This document shows positions 25,788 to 34,083 of a stretch of DNA of 64,000 nt, in pieces. The notes under the pieces were generated by a model. It was given only the letters and a program-made list of their open reading frames with translations, did not search any database and was not told the DNA's origin. A program made the position numbers and the translations under genes. Source of the DNA: Compostimonas suwonensis (GTDB taxonomy: Bacteria; Actinomycetota; Actinomycetes; Actinomycetales; Microbacteriaceae); contig NZ_PGFB01000007.1 in NCBI RefSeq assembly GCF_002797855.1, positions 1 through 64,000 of the forward strand, written 5' to 3'. Position 1 is the stretch's first letter. Each line of letters starts with the position of its first letter.

Positions 25788-26369
25788 TCACCCTGCGCTG
25801 TCGTCGGCTGCGCTGTCGTCGACCACCCCGGCGTCCCCGGCACCATCGCGGGCGGCGACGTCGGCACGCGCCTGCGCCCGACGGATGACGCGCCGACGCT
25901 CCTGCTCGTGGGCCGCGCGGAGCAGCTCGACGATCGCGGCCATCGTGCGGGCGCCCGGGTTCACGACCGCGATCCAGCCGAGCGATCCGTAGACCGGATG
26001 CGGCAGGAACACGTCCGGCTCGCTGAAGTCCCGCCCGGGGGCGTCGAGGCCGCGGGCACCGACGTCGCGCGGGCTCTCGCCGACGAGCTCGGTGAAGGAG
26101 GCGCTGCCGACGTGGATGTTGACCCGCCACCGGCCGGCCGGATCGAGCTCCGACAGCCTGTCGTCGGGGTAGTCCTTCGTGACGATCGTCGCGTACGGCT
26201 GCACGGCCGTCGGGATCACGCCGTCGGGAGCGTAGTAGAAGAAGAAGTCGCCCCACGCGAGCCGCGGGAACTCGCCGCCCTCGCCGGGCGCCAGCTCCAG
26301 GATCCCGTCGAATGACCGGATCGTCTCGAGAAGTCTGTCCCGATTCGTCTGCGCCGCATCGATGTCCAT
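25788..26369 (-). CDS. DUF6194-family protein
   Basis: 193 residues. The central part (WGDFFFYYAPDG, ATIVTKDYPDD, RVNIHVG) matches what I remember of DUF6194, a family of unknown function, likely cytoplasmic. The last ~45 residues are charged and alanine-rich, ending in repeated DDSA units. ATG 26369 is preferred (AAGGGCG about nine bases before); an upstream ATG at 26414 would lie in the promoter of the divergent regulator gene. Its end is 15 bases from the end of mftG. The MerR-type neighbour, read divergently, may regulate it. Confidence 0.7.
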   Translation of the reverse strand: MDIDAAQTNRDRLLETIRSFDGILELAPGEGGEFPRLAWGDFFFYYAPDGVIPTAVQPYATIVTKDYPDDRLSELDPAGRWRVNIHVGSASFTELVGESPRDVGARGLDAPGRDFSEPDVFLPHPVYGSLGWIAVVNPGARTMAAIVELLRAAHEQERRRVIRRAQARADVAARDGAGDAGVVDDSAADDSAG

Positions 26370-26416
26370 CCGTTCCACGCCCTTCAGCTCCGCACCTCTG
26401 TGCCCCATACTCATAG

Positions 26417-26434
26417 TTCAAGTGTGAGATTGAA
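26417..26434. promoter_or_regulatory. candidate MerR-type dyad in divergent promoter
   Basis: TTCAA and TTGAA half-sites separated by eight bases, between the DUF6194 gene and the double-MerR regulator. Spacing and position suit autoregulation by the adjacent regulator. Short arms make this tentative. Confidence 0.35.
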
Positions 26435-26452
26435 GTGCTTATGGAGGGTTGG

Positions 26453-27229
26453 GTGACATCCGCACCACTCACGACGGCGGCGGTCGCCGCGGCGTCGGGC
26501 TACTCGGTGCAGCAGATACGCGACCTCGAGCGTCTCGGCGTCATCCCGCCCGCCCACAGGGCTCCGAACGGCTACCGGGTGTTCACGACCGCGCATCTGC
26601 TCGCCGCACGCGCGTACCGCGGTCTCGCCGTGGCCATCGGCCCGGTCGCAGCGCGGCGCGCCCTCCGAGACGCGCGCGGCCTTCCCTTCGACGAGGCGAT
26701 GGCCCTGATCAGCTCTTTTCACGTGACGCTGGCCCGGCAGCGCGACGACGCGCTCGCGGCGCAACGCGCACTGCGTCTGATCCAGGCGGAGGCGAGGGGC
26801 GAGGAGACCGTCGAGACCGGGCGGGGAGATCAGGCCGACGACGACGTCATGACGATCACCGAGCTCGCCGCCGCCCTCGGCGTGCGCGCCTCGACCCTCC
26901 GCTTCTGGGAGCAGTCCGGACTCGTGCGGCCCGAGCGCGTGACCGCGCACGCGGCACGGCGCTACCCTCCAGCGGCCATCCGCGAGGCCCGGATCACCTC
27001 GGCACTGCGCGCGGCCGGCTACCGGATCCCCGAGGTGCGGGGCACCATCCGGTCGATCCGCGAGCTCGCCGATCTCGACGACCTCGACGACCTCGACCTC
27101 CCGGCCGAGGCCCTCCGCACCCGGCTCACCACGATCGCCGAGCGCACCCTCGCGCTCGTCGCCGCCGGAGCCGAGATCGCCGAGCTCATCGGCGTCACCC
27201 GCGAACAGGGCACTTCACACCTCCCCTGA
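26453..27229 (+). CDS. double-MerR transcriptional regulator (TioE-like)
   Basis: 258 residues with two MerR-type winged helices. The first (about residues 6-70) has SGYSVQQIRDLERLGVIPPA and GYRVFTTAHLLAARAYRGL; the second (about 133-200) has MTITELAAALGVRASTLRFW and RRYPPAAIREARITSALR. The architecture recalls TioE-like regulators. A coiled segment and an acidic DDLDDLDL stretch follow, and there is no obvious ligand domain. GTG 26453 is chosen because GGAGGG lies four bases upstream; upstream GTG 26435 and ATG 26441 are in frame but overlap the dyad. Two MerR domains in one chain could let a monomer cover a full operator. Confidence 0.75.
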   Translation: MTSAPLTTAAVAAASGYSVQQIRDLERLGVIPPAHRAPNGYRVFTTAHLLAARAYRGLAVAIGPVAARRALRDARGLPFDEAMALISSFHVTLARQRDDALAAQRALRLIQAEARGEETVETGRGDQADDDVMTITELAAALGVRASTLRFWEQSGLVRPERVTAHAARRYPPAAIREARITSALRAAGYRIPEVRGTIRSIRELADLDDLDDLDLPAEALRTRLTTIAERTLALVAAGAEIAELIGVTREQGTSHLP

Positions 27230-27410
27230 ATCGCACACGCCGCCACTATGGTGGGACCGTCCTCGTTGGGGGGACGAACGTTCAGTGGCATCGCACACGA
27301 CATCACGCACCGACATCAGCACGCACCGGCGCCGCAGATGACGACATCCCGTTGCATCGGCACCCGCGCTGGTCTCGCGACGCTGATCTCACCGTAGAGA
27401 GGACAACATC

Positions 27411-27791
27411 GTGACCTTCGGCACCGCCATCTCCACCGTCTTCCGCAAGTACGTCGACTTCTTCGGCCGCGCGACCCGCTCCGAGTACTGGTGGTGGTAT
27501 CTCTTCGTGCTGATCGTCAACGTCGCCGTGCAGCTCGTCGCCTCGGTGCTCCCCGACGGCGCACGCGAGACCGTGCAATGGCTCTCCTACCTCTGGAGCC
27601 TCGCGATCCTGCTCCCCACCCTGGCTGTCGGCGCCCGCCGTCTGCACGACTCGAACCACAGCGCCTTCCACCTGTTCTGGATGCTGCTGCCCCTGATCGG
27701 CTGGATCATCCTGCTCGTCTTCTTCCTGCAGCCGAGCAACCCCGCCGGCGCGCGCTTCGACCGCCCGGGCACGGCACCCGCGGTCGCGTAG
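27411..27791 (+). CDS. DUF805 family membrane protein
   Basis: 126 residues. N-terminal YVDFFGRATRSEYWWWYLFV and RRLHDSNHSAFHLFW are the family hallmarks, with three to four hydrophobic segments at about 25-45, 55-72 and 85-107, and LQPSNPAGARFD at the end. Function unknown; small integral membrane proteins of this family are widespread. Start GTG 27411 with AGAGAGGA upstream. It stands alone between short non-coding gaps. Confidence 0.88.
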   Translation: MTFGTAISTVFRKYVDFFGRATRSEYWWWYLFVLIVNVAVQLVASVLPDGARETVQWLSYLWSLAILLPTLAVGARRLHDSNHSAFHLFWMLLPLIGWIILLVFFLQPSNPAGARFDRPGTAPAVA

Positions 27792-27960
27792 CCGCAGAGC
27801 ACCGCGCCTGGAACGCTCGTCCGTCGACAGGCACTCGCGCGCCGACAGGCACTCCGTCGAACGGGCAGAGGGCGGATGTCGCAACCGCGGCATGCGCCCC
27901 CGGGCTTCTCCCTGCGCCGGGAACACGTCACACTAGAGGGAGCACGGCATCCCATCCGAT

Positions 27961-28005
27961 GAGCACTGACGAACACCGACGAGCGCTGACGAGCACCCAC
28001 GAGAC
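27961..28005. repeat. 10-bp direct repeats just before the next start codon
   Basis: Four consecutive decamers, GAGCACTGAC, GAACACCGAC, GAGCGCTGAC, GAGCACCCAC, then a partial GAGAC, end exactly at the ATG at 28006. The 10-base period equals one helical turn. They occupy the place of the ribosome site, and no good Shine-Dalgarno sequence is visible. Confidence 0.75.
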
Positions 28006-28941
28006 ATGAGCGACGAGACCAGAACCGACGAGAGCACGGCCGGCGAGCTGCCCGGCACGCGTGCCGCCGCGCTCGCGGGCGCCCGCGCCTCGTCGCGCCG
28101 GCGGCGCTGGCTCATCGCCTCGGCGATCGCGGCGGCCGTCGTCGTGGTCGGCGGCTCGGTGACGGTGCAGGCCTACCGGGCCTCGGCGCAGTCGGAGTAC
28201 GACGTGGCGCTCGCGCGGTTCCAGGAACGGCAGAGCAGCGCCACGATCCTCGTCGACGAGGGCGAGAAGACGCTCGCGCACGCCCAGGCCGTGCTCGACG
28301 ACAGCGACGGCCGTGTGCTCGACGAGCAGCCGCGTACGACGCTCGCCCAGGCCGTCGACACGGCGAGCGGGCTCGTGGACGCCGCGAACGACGAGCTCTC
28401 GCAGGCACGCGCGGTCGCGGCATCCGACCCTGACGACGTCTTCATCACGGCGGGCTCCGGATACCGCGAGCGCACCGAGCAGCTCGCGGGCTTCGACTTC
28501 GACGCCGCCGCGGAGCTGACGGCGCTCGCGCGGCTGCTCGGCGAGCCGACCACGAGCGTCGACACGGCCGTCGCCGCGTGGCAGTCGGAGCAGGACCGCA
28601 TCCTGCGCGAGCGCTACACGAACGACGTGTGGACCGCGGGATGGATCCCCGAGCTCGACGAGTGCCGCGGATCGGTCGACCTCACGGCGCAGTACGGAAC
28701 GCCCTCCATCGCCGAGCACTGGTCGTGCGGCGGCAAGAACTTCCCCGACGACGCGGGCACGATCATCACTCTCACCGGTGTGCGCGCGGGAACCTACCGG
28801 GTCGAGGGCATCGTGAAGATGCTCGACCAGTCGGTCGCGACGACCGCCGACATCCCGCACGGCTACGACCTGCTCTACCAGACCTGCCAGAACGGTCAGT
28901 CCTCGACGATGTCGCTCACGGCGCTCACCAAGATCGGCTGA
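28006..28941 (+). CDS. membrane-anchored extracytoplasmic protein of unknown function
   Basis: 311 residues, not recognised. One transmembrane segment at about 35-55 follows a charged cytoplasmic head, giving an outside C-terminal domain. Residues 60-180 are Ala/Asp/Glu-rich and look helical (QSSATILVDEGEKTLAHAQ). The last ~100 residues form a likely beta-rich domain with three cysteines (DECRGS, HWSCGGKN, YQTCQNG). The combination of anchor, helical spacer and small outer domain suggests a cell-surface protein. The gene converges with the transglycosylase gene. Confidence 0.7.
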   Translation: MSDETRTDESTAGELPGTRAAALAGARASSRRRRWLIASAIAAAVVVVGGSVTVQAYRASAQSEYDVALARFQERQSSATILVDEGEKTLAHAQAVLDDSDGRVLDEQPRTTLAQAVDTASGLVDAANDELSQARAVAASDPDDVFITAGSGYRERTEQLAGFDFDAAAELTALARLLGEPTTSVDTAVAAWQSEQDRILRERYTNDVWTAGWIPELDECRGSVDLTAQYGTPSIAEHWSCGGKNFPDDAGTIITLTGVRAGTYRVEGIVKMLDQSVATTADIPHGYDLLYQTCQNGQSSTMSLTALTKIG

Positions 28942-29030
28942 GCGGGGCTGTCAGCGCACGAGGCTCAGAGCACGAGGGCTCTCGCCTCGGCAGCCCGGCC
29001 CCGGCTCGGCTCAGGTCGGCTCAGCTCAGC

Positions 29031-29825
29031 TCAGTACCAGCCGACGGAGGTCGAGTGCGACCACGCACCGCACGGCGATCCGTAGCCGCGCGCGATGTAG
29101 TCGAGGCCCCAGGCGATCTGGGTGGCCGCGTTGGTCTGCCAATCGGGGCCGGCCGAGGCCATCTTGCTGCCGGGAAGCGCCTGCGGGATGCCGGTCGCCC
29201 CGCTGCTGCGGTTCATCGAGGTGTACGACCAGCCCGACTCCTTCTGCCAGAGCTGGCTCAGGCAGGAGAACTCGCCGTCGCCCCAGCCGTAGCGGTCGGC
29301 GGCCATCTGCCGGGCGGTCGCCTTCGCCCCCGCGGGCGTGTTGGCGACCCGCGCGGCCTCGGCGGCGGCAGCAGCTGCGGCGGCCTCGGCGGCGACCCGA
29401 TCGGCCTCCGCCGCGGCTGCCTGCACGCTGCTCGCGGCCGCCTCGGTCTGCGCCGAGAGCGCCGAGACGGTGGCCTCGTCGAGGCTGCGATAGTCGGCGA
29501 GGGAGGCGACCGAGGTCACGAGGGGCGTGGCATCCACCTTGTCGTGAACGGCAGCGATGATCTGATTCGCCTGGTCAAGCGTTTGTTCGGCGCGCTTGTC
29601 GACGTGCGCTCGGGCGACGCCGGCGTAGACGGACAGCTGTTCGGAGTGGAGACCCGTCGATTCGGCGAGCTCGGTGGTCGCGGCCACGCTCTGCGCTCGC
29701 GTGACCGTCGAGTGCACAACGAGGCCCGCGACGAGGAGGGAACCGGTCGCGGCGACGGCGACGACGGGGACGAGCATTTTGCGAGTGAAGATTGTACGAG
29801 TGAAGATCTGTGATGCGGTGAACAT
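29031..29825 (-). CDS. secreted lytic transglycosylase-like protein
   Basis: 264 residues. A signal or anchor segment (about residues 12-38, MLVPVVAVAATGSLLVAGLV) is followed by a helical, alanine-rich linker, then a C-terminal domain from about 185 with LSQLWQKESGW (catalytic Glu expected here), SSGATGIPQALPG and ATQIAWGLDYIARGYGSPC. The domain is the short transglycosylase form common in actinobacteria and cleaves peptidoglycan. ATG 29825 is favoured; GTG 29855 is in frame but lacks a ribosome site. A GC-rich structured leader lies upstream and may hold a riboswitch. Confidence 0.82.
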   Translation of the reverse strand: MFTASQIFTRTIFTRKMLVPVVAVAATGSLLVAGLVVHSTVTRAQSVAATTELAESTGLHSEQLSVYAGVARAHVDKRAEQTLDQANQIIAAVHDKVDATPLVTSVASLADYRSLDEATVSALSAQTEAAASSVQAAAAEADRVAAEAAAAAAAAEAARVANTPAGAKATARQMAADRYGWGDGEFSCLSQLWQKESGWSYTSMNRSSGATGIPQALPGSKMASAGPDWQTNAATQIAWGLDYIARGYGSPCGAWSHSTSVGWY

Positions 29826-29949
29826 GGATTCCAATGGTCGAGCCACACGCAACACTCGCGATGGTGGAGTGCAGGCATCCGTGGACCACTGCGCGACGAG
29901 GTCGCGAGTGGAGGAGGAGTGCGCGCGCTCTGCGACGCACTCTGCACGT

Positions 29950-30060
29950 ATGACGTGGCGTGACGGTCAATGTCGGGTTGGCGGAGCCCGGGTGGCTTCG
30001 CGCGGCAGGCCTGCGGGCTAGGTTTTCCGCGGGGGTAGGCGACTGCGGCGTACATCCTTA
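29950..30060 (-). promoter_or_regulatory. possible c-di-AMP (ydaO-type) riboswitch in the transglycosylase leader
   Basis: Read on the minus strand this stretch contains CGCGGAAAACC, GCGCGAAGCC and AACCCGACA followed by GACC, in the order of loosely similar blocks in the ydaO class, which controls cell-wall hydrolase genes in other actinobacteria. Stems GCCCG/CGGGC and CCGC/GCGG are visible. The strongly conserved CAGCUAACCUCG block is not well matched, so this is only a candidate. The rest of 29826-30237 shows no gene. Confidence 0.25.
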
Positions 30061-30237
30061 CAAGCCCACCTGAGAGAAACCTCCATGCAGACGCATAGAT
30101 GCTCCACAGATCACCGGCCGAGGATGGGGCTCGAACACCTGGGCGTGTCGGGGCGCAGACGGAATACGCTGGTCGCCACGTCGGTTGCCGAGCCGTGGAC
30201 TCCCCCGCCGGAGCCCCTCTCCGAAGGAAGGACCATC

Positions 30238-31146
30238 ATGTCGAACACGGTCGAAACGAACACGGTCGATACGGACGCGGTCGATACGGACGCGGTCGAA
30301 ACCAGCACGGGCACGCCATCCGCGGCGGAGAAGGTCTGGTTCATCACGGGAACCTCCCGCGGCTTCGGGCGGGAGTGGGCGATCGCCGCCCTCGATCGCG
30401 GTGACCGGGTCGCCGCGACCGCCCGCAACGTCGACAGCCTCGCCGAGCTCGTCTCCCGCTACGGCGACGCCGTGCTGCCGCTCCAGCTGGATGTCACCGA
30501 CCGCTCCGCCGCACAGGCCGCCGTCGCTCGCGCCCACGAGCACTTCGGCCGCCTCGACGTCGTCGTCAACAACGCCGGCTACGGCCTGTTCGGCTTCGTC
30601 GAGGAGGTCAGCGAGCAGGAGGCGCGGGCGCAGCTCGAGACGAACGTCTTCGGAGCGCTCTGGATGACCCAGGCGGCACTCCCCTTCCTGCGCGAGCAGG
30701 GCAGCGGGCACATCATCCAGGTGTCGTCGATCGGCGGCATCACGGCGTTCCCCGGTCTCGCGCTCTACCACGCCTCGAAGTGGGCGCTGGAGGGTCTCTC
30801 GCAGGCGCTGGCCGCAGAGGTCGCGCCCTTCGGCATCCACGTCACGCTCATCGAGCCCGGCGGTTTCGACACCGACTGGGCCGGGGACTCCGCGATCCGG
30901 GCTGCGGAGAACCCCGCCTATGAGGGCGTGCGCGCCGCCGTGGCCGAACGACGCAAGGCGACGCTCGCGACGCGCGGCGACCCCGGCGCGACCGGCGCCG
31001 CCGTGCTGAAGATCGTCGATGCCGAGGAGCCGCCGCTGCGGATCTTCTTCGGAGAGACCCCCCTGACCATCGCGAAAGCAGACTACGCGTCGAGGATCGC
31101 GCTCTGGGAGACATGGCACGACGTCTCGGTCGAGGCGCAGGGGTAG
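30238..31146 (+). CDS. classical SDR family oxidoreductase
   Basis: 302 residues. The N-terminal ~30 residues are low complexity with a duplicated VDTDA unit. The Rossmann fold starts at VWFITGTSRGFGREW; NNAGYG, the catalytic Ser region (VSSIGG) and YHASK follow, then EPGGFDTDW. It resembles the oxidoreductases of the YusZ or BKR-like group with an open C-terminal end, and lacks the insertion seen in the mycofactocin SDRs, so it should use free NAD(P). ATG 30238 has GAAGGAAGGA upstream. Monocistronic. The stop codon begins a 16-bp tandem duplication (31144-31175). Substrate unknown. Confidence 0.85.
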   Translation: MSNTVETNTVDTDAVDTDAVETSTGTPSAAEKVWFITGTSRGFGREWAIAALDRGDRVAATARNVDSLAELVSRYGDAVLPLQLDVTDRSAAQAAVARAHEHFGRLDVVVNNAGYGLFGFVEEVSEQEARAQLETNVFGALWMTQAALPFLREQGSGHIIQVSSIGGITAFPGLALYHASKWALEGLSQALAAEVAPFGIHVTLIEPGGFDTDWAGDSAIRAAENPAYEGVRAAVAERRKATLATRGDPGATGAAVLKIVDAEEPPLRIFFGETPLTIAKADYASRIALWETWHDVSVEAQG

Positions 31147-31258
31147 CGAGACGCAGGGCTAACGAGACGCAGCGCCGGCATCCGGGTATGACGGGGATGT
31201 GCCCGCGACGTGGCCTGCCGGGGATGTGCCGCGCGGGCATCCCTGCCAGAGTGTCCCT

Positions 31259-31783
31259 GTGACGGGCACACGGAAGCGGGTCTTCGACCACGAGCTGAGC
31301 GCGGATGCCGCGGAGCGCGTGAGCGCCGGGGCGTACGGCTACCTCGTGGCCGCCGCGACGCTCATCGGCATCGGCGACAGACCCCTGTGGACCGTGATCG
31401 TGATCGTCGTCACCACCAACCTCGTCTACTTCGCGACCCACGTCTTCGCCTACACGATCGGTCCGCAGCCCCACGCCAAAGGAGAGGAGCTCAGCTCGAC
31501 GAGCCTCGGCGCGACCGTCAGGCACCACCTGGCCGTGAGCGCGCCCATCCTCTCCGCCGCGTTCCTCCCGCTCGCGGTCGTGCTGCTGCTCGTGGTGCTC
31601 GGCGTGGATCAGCAGACCGCCACGCTCTTCGCCGTCGCGACGGCGGCGTTCCTGCTCACCTCCATCGCGACCGGCAGCATCTACCTGAGAGGTGTGCGCG
31701 GCTGGCGGCTCGTGCTCGTCGCGGTCGTGACGCTCGCGCTGATGAGCGTGCTCGTCATCGCCAAGCTCGTCCTGTTCCACTGA
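31259..31783 (+). CDS. small integral membrane protein of unknown function
   Basis: 174 residues, not recognised. After a polar head (TGTRKRVFDHELSADAAERV) there are four to five hydrophobic segments at roughly 25-38, 43-64, 88-112, 116-134 and 148-172. No motif of a transporter or enzyme is visible. Start GTG 31259; an upstream in-frame ATG at 31199 would add 20 residues without a good ribosome site. It converges with the ferredoxin reductase gene. Confidence 0.65.
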   Translation: MTGTRKRVFDHELSADAAERVSAGAYGYLVAAATLIGIGDRPLWTVIVIVVTTNLVYFATHVFAYTIGPQPHAKGEELSSTSLGATVRHHLAVSAPILSAAFLPLAVVLLLVVLGVDQQTATLFAVATAAFLLTSIATGSIYLRGVRGWRLVLVAVVTLALMSVLVIAKLVLFH

Positions 31784-31858
31784 GCTGTCGCCGCCGGAGA
31801 GGGCCTCAGGCGCACGGAGAACTCGGAGAACACGGAAAGCCCAGAGAGCCCGGCGAGC

Positions 31859-33085
31859 TCAGAGGCTCTCGAGGGGAACGCTCTCGTCGGCGAGGGCCGC
31901 GGCATCCACGGCGTTGCCTCGCCGGATGATCCCCTGCACGGCCTCGTTCACATCCCACACGTTCACGTTCATGCCCGCGACGACTCTGCCGTCGGCGACC
32001 CAGAAGACGATGAACTCCCGCGTCTCGCGGTCTCCGCGGTACACGAGCTCGGCACCGGCCGCGAGCGGGCCGTAGCCCGAGTACTCCATGCCCAGGTCGA
32101 ACTGGTCGGTGTAGAAATACGGGATGGCGTCGTACGAGACATCGTGCCCGAGCATCGACTTCGCCGCCGCGGCCCCGCTGTTCAGGGCATTCGCCCAGTG
32201 CTCGCTGCGCAAGCGCATCCGGACGACCGGGTGGTAGGCGTTGGCGATGTCGCCCGCCGCGAAGACGTCGGGGGCGCTCGTGCGCAGCGCGGCGTCCACG
32301 AGCACGCCGTTGTCGACCCCGATACCGGCGGATGCCGCGAGACTCACGTTCGGCGTGGCCCCGATGCCCACGAGCACGAGGTCGGCGGGGATCACCTCGT
32401 CTCCCACGGAGACGCCGGTCACCCGCCCTCCCTCGCCCACGATGCCGTCGGCGACGGTGGACGGACGGATCTGCACGCCGTTCTCGGCATGCAGATCGGC
32501 GAACATCCGGCCGAGCTCGTCTCCGAGCGCCGCGGCGAGCGGGAAGCGACCGCGCTCGAGCACAACGACCTCGTTGCCGAGCGTGCGCGCGGTCGCCGCG
32601 ACCTCCATGCCGATCCAGCCGGAGCCGATGAGCACGAGCCGCTTGCCGCCGTCGGCGAGCGAGCGGCGCAGGGCCTCGGAGTCGTCGAGCGTGCGCAAGT
32701 AGTGCACGCCCTCGAGCTCGACGCCGGGCAGCTCGACGGACCGCGGCGACGATCCGGTCGCCAGCAGCAGCCTGTCGTAGTCGAGCCGTTCGCCGCTCTC
32801 GAGCGTGACGGCGTGCTCCGCGGGCGCGATGCTCGCGACCCTCGTGCCGGTCAGCAGCTCGACGTCGTTGTCGGCGTACCAGCGCTCGTCTTCGACGAAG
32901 ACCGAGGAGCGCTCCGCCTCCCCGCTCAGGTAGTCCTTCGACAGCGGCGGGCGGATGTACGGGCTGTGCTCCTCGGCCCCGATCAGCCTGATGCGACCGC
33001 GGTAGCCCTCCTCGCGCAGGGTCTTGGCCGCGGAGGCGCCTGCCAGCGCGGCCCCCACGATGACGATGTTCTCGGGCTCCGGCAT
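31859..33085 (-). CDS. FAD-dependent NAD(P)H:ferredoxin reductase (rhodocoxin-reductase-like)
   Basis: 408 residues. FAD motif VGAALAGASAAKTL (residues 7-20), IRPPLSKDYLSG, the ATGSSPR turn, NAD motif VLIGSGWIGMEVAA near 150, and the FAD C-terminal motif FAAGDIANAY. The C-terminal domain has YFYTDQFDLGMEYSG, as in ThcD and putidaredoxin reductase types. It would pass electrons from NAD(P)H to a small ferredoxin for a P450 or Rieske oxygenase; neither is in this window. ATG 33085, with GAAAGGG eight bases before; a GTG nine bases earlier is an alternative. Five 13-bp repeats lie directly upstream. Confidence 0.9.
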   Translation of the reverse strand: MPEPENIVIVGAALAGASAAKTLREEGYRGRIRLIGAEEHSPYIRPPLSKDYLSGEAERSSVFVEDERWYADNDVELLTGTRVASIAPAEHAVTLESGERLDYDRLLLATGSSPRSVELPGVELEGVHYLRTLDDSEALRRSLADGGKRLVLIGSGWIGMEVAATARTLGNEVVVLERGRFPLAAALGDELGRMFADLHAENGVQIRPSTVADGIVGEGGRVTGVSVGDEVIPADLVLVGIGATPNVSLAASAGIGVDNGVLVDAALRTSAPDVFAAGDIANAYHPVVRMRLRSEHWANALNSGAAAAKSMLGHDVSYDAIPYFYTDQFDLGMEYSGYGPLAAGAELVYRGDRETREFIVFWVADGRVVAGMNVNVWDVNEAVQGIIRRGNAVDAAALADESVPLESL

Positions 33086-33105
33086 CCTTCGCACCCTTTC
33101 GCGAT

Positions 33106-33170
33106 CGAGCGGTTCTGTCGAGCGCTCTTGTCGAGCGGTTGTATCGAGCGGTTGTATCGAGCGGTTCTGC
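33106..33170. repeat. five tandem 13-bp repeats in a promoter region
   Basis: Contiguous units CGAGCGGTTCTGT, CGAGCGCTCTTGT, CGAGCGGTTGTAT, CGAGCGGTTGTAT and CGAGCGGTTCTGC. They start 21 bases upstream of the ferredoxin reductase start and cover where its promoter should be. They could be iterated binding sites for a regulator or slippage products. Confidence 0.85.
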
Positions 33171-33271
33171 AGCGTTCTCGCGTGACGGCTCGCGTTTCAC
33201 AGCCTAGACCGCACGACCGACGCCGCGACCGGCTCCGCCCGCACCTCGAAATTCCCCGAGAATTCTGCAGG

Positions 33272-33285
33272 TGTGACATATCACA
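33272..33285. promoter_or_regulatory. TGTGA-N4-TCACA dyad upstream of the DUF732 lipoprotein gene
   Basis: TGTGACATATCACA is a dyad whose half-sites match those of CRP/FNR regulators, though the spacer is four rather than the usual six. A possible -10 (CATAAT, 33299-33304) follows, only seven bases before ATG 33311, so the transcript might be nearly leaderless. Function is inferred. Confidence 0.4.
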
Positions 33286-33310
33286 GTGCGTGTTCTGCCA
33301 TAATTTCCGG

Positions 33311-33985
33311 ATGGTTCACGGACGAGCAGTGATTTCCGCAGAGGCGAAGACGTCGCACGCACAGGCCCCGCACGCGCAGGCGCCGCACACCCCGACGCCG
33401 CGCGCGCGAGCACGGCGTGCGCAGGGCGCGCGCGTGGCGACCGCCGTGGCCGCGGCGTCCCTCACGCTTCTCGCACTCGTGGGATGCTCCGCGGGAACCC
33501 CCACCGCCGAGCAGACGCGCACGACGGCGACGTCGCGGGCGACGCCGAGCAGCACCCCCACCCCCGGCACGAAGACCCCGAAGCCAACGGCGGCTCCCGA
33601 CGCTCCGGCATCGGAGAACGGCGGAGGCGGCGAGGCGGGGCAGGCGCCGGCCGGCGAGGAAGGCGTTCCCGGCACGAAGAACAGCGACGGGGCGATCATC
33701 TCGGTGCCGCTGACTCCCCCGCCGCCGCCCGTCGCCCAGCCCTCGCCCGACAGCGTGTACCTCGGCGCCGTGCGCGAGGGGCTCATCGGCATGGACACCG
33801 CGGTCGACTCCGATCTCATCGATGCCGGATGGACCGCCTGCAACCTCTACGGCGAAGGCCAGTCGAGCTCGACGATCGACGTCATCGGCTACGACAGCGA
33901 GGGCGAGCCCTCGCCCGGCTACAACGATCACGTGATCGCCGTGGCCGCGGCGGAATCCTACTGCCCGGAGTTCGCCGGCCAGTAA
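33311..33985 (+). CDS. DUF732-containing lipoprotein
   Basis: 224 residues. A basic, His/Ala/Pro-rich head precedes a hydrophobic stretch and the lipobox LVGC (Cys about residue 59). A long Pro/Thr/Gly-rich linker follows (to about 145). The C-terminal ~80 residues (YLGAVREGLIGMDTAVDSDL to ESYCPEF) match the DUF732 pattern with two cysteines likely bridged. The signal peptide would be unusually long if ATG 33311 is used, so a start further in, such as a GTG near residue 42, cannot be excluded. Expected at the outer face of the membrane; role unknown. Confidence 0.75.
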   Translation: MVHGRAVISAEAKTSHAQAPHAQAPHTPTPRARARRAQGARVATAVAAASLTLLALVGCSAGTPTAEQTRTTATSRATPSSTPTPGTKTPKPTAAPDAPASENGGGGEAGQAPAGEEGVPGTKNSDGAIISVPLTPPPPPVAQPSPDSVYLGAVREGLIGMDTAVDSDLIDAGWTACNLYGEGQSSSTIDVIGYDSEGEPSPGYNDHVIAVAAAESYCPEFAGQ

Positions 33986-34083
33986 CGGTCACCGCACGCG
34001 TCGCATCAGCATCAGCGCAGGCGGGCTGCACAGCACAGCACAGGGATCTTCCCCGTGCCGCCCACCGCCGATAGCCTGTCGAT

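Noticed and set aside
31806-33200. Long minus-strand frame parallel to the ferredoxin reductase in another phase
   Set aside because: Arginine-rich shadow of a gene with complete FAD and NAD motifs.
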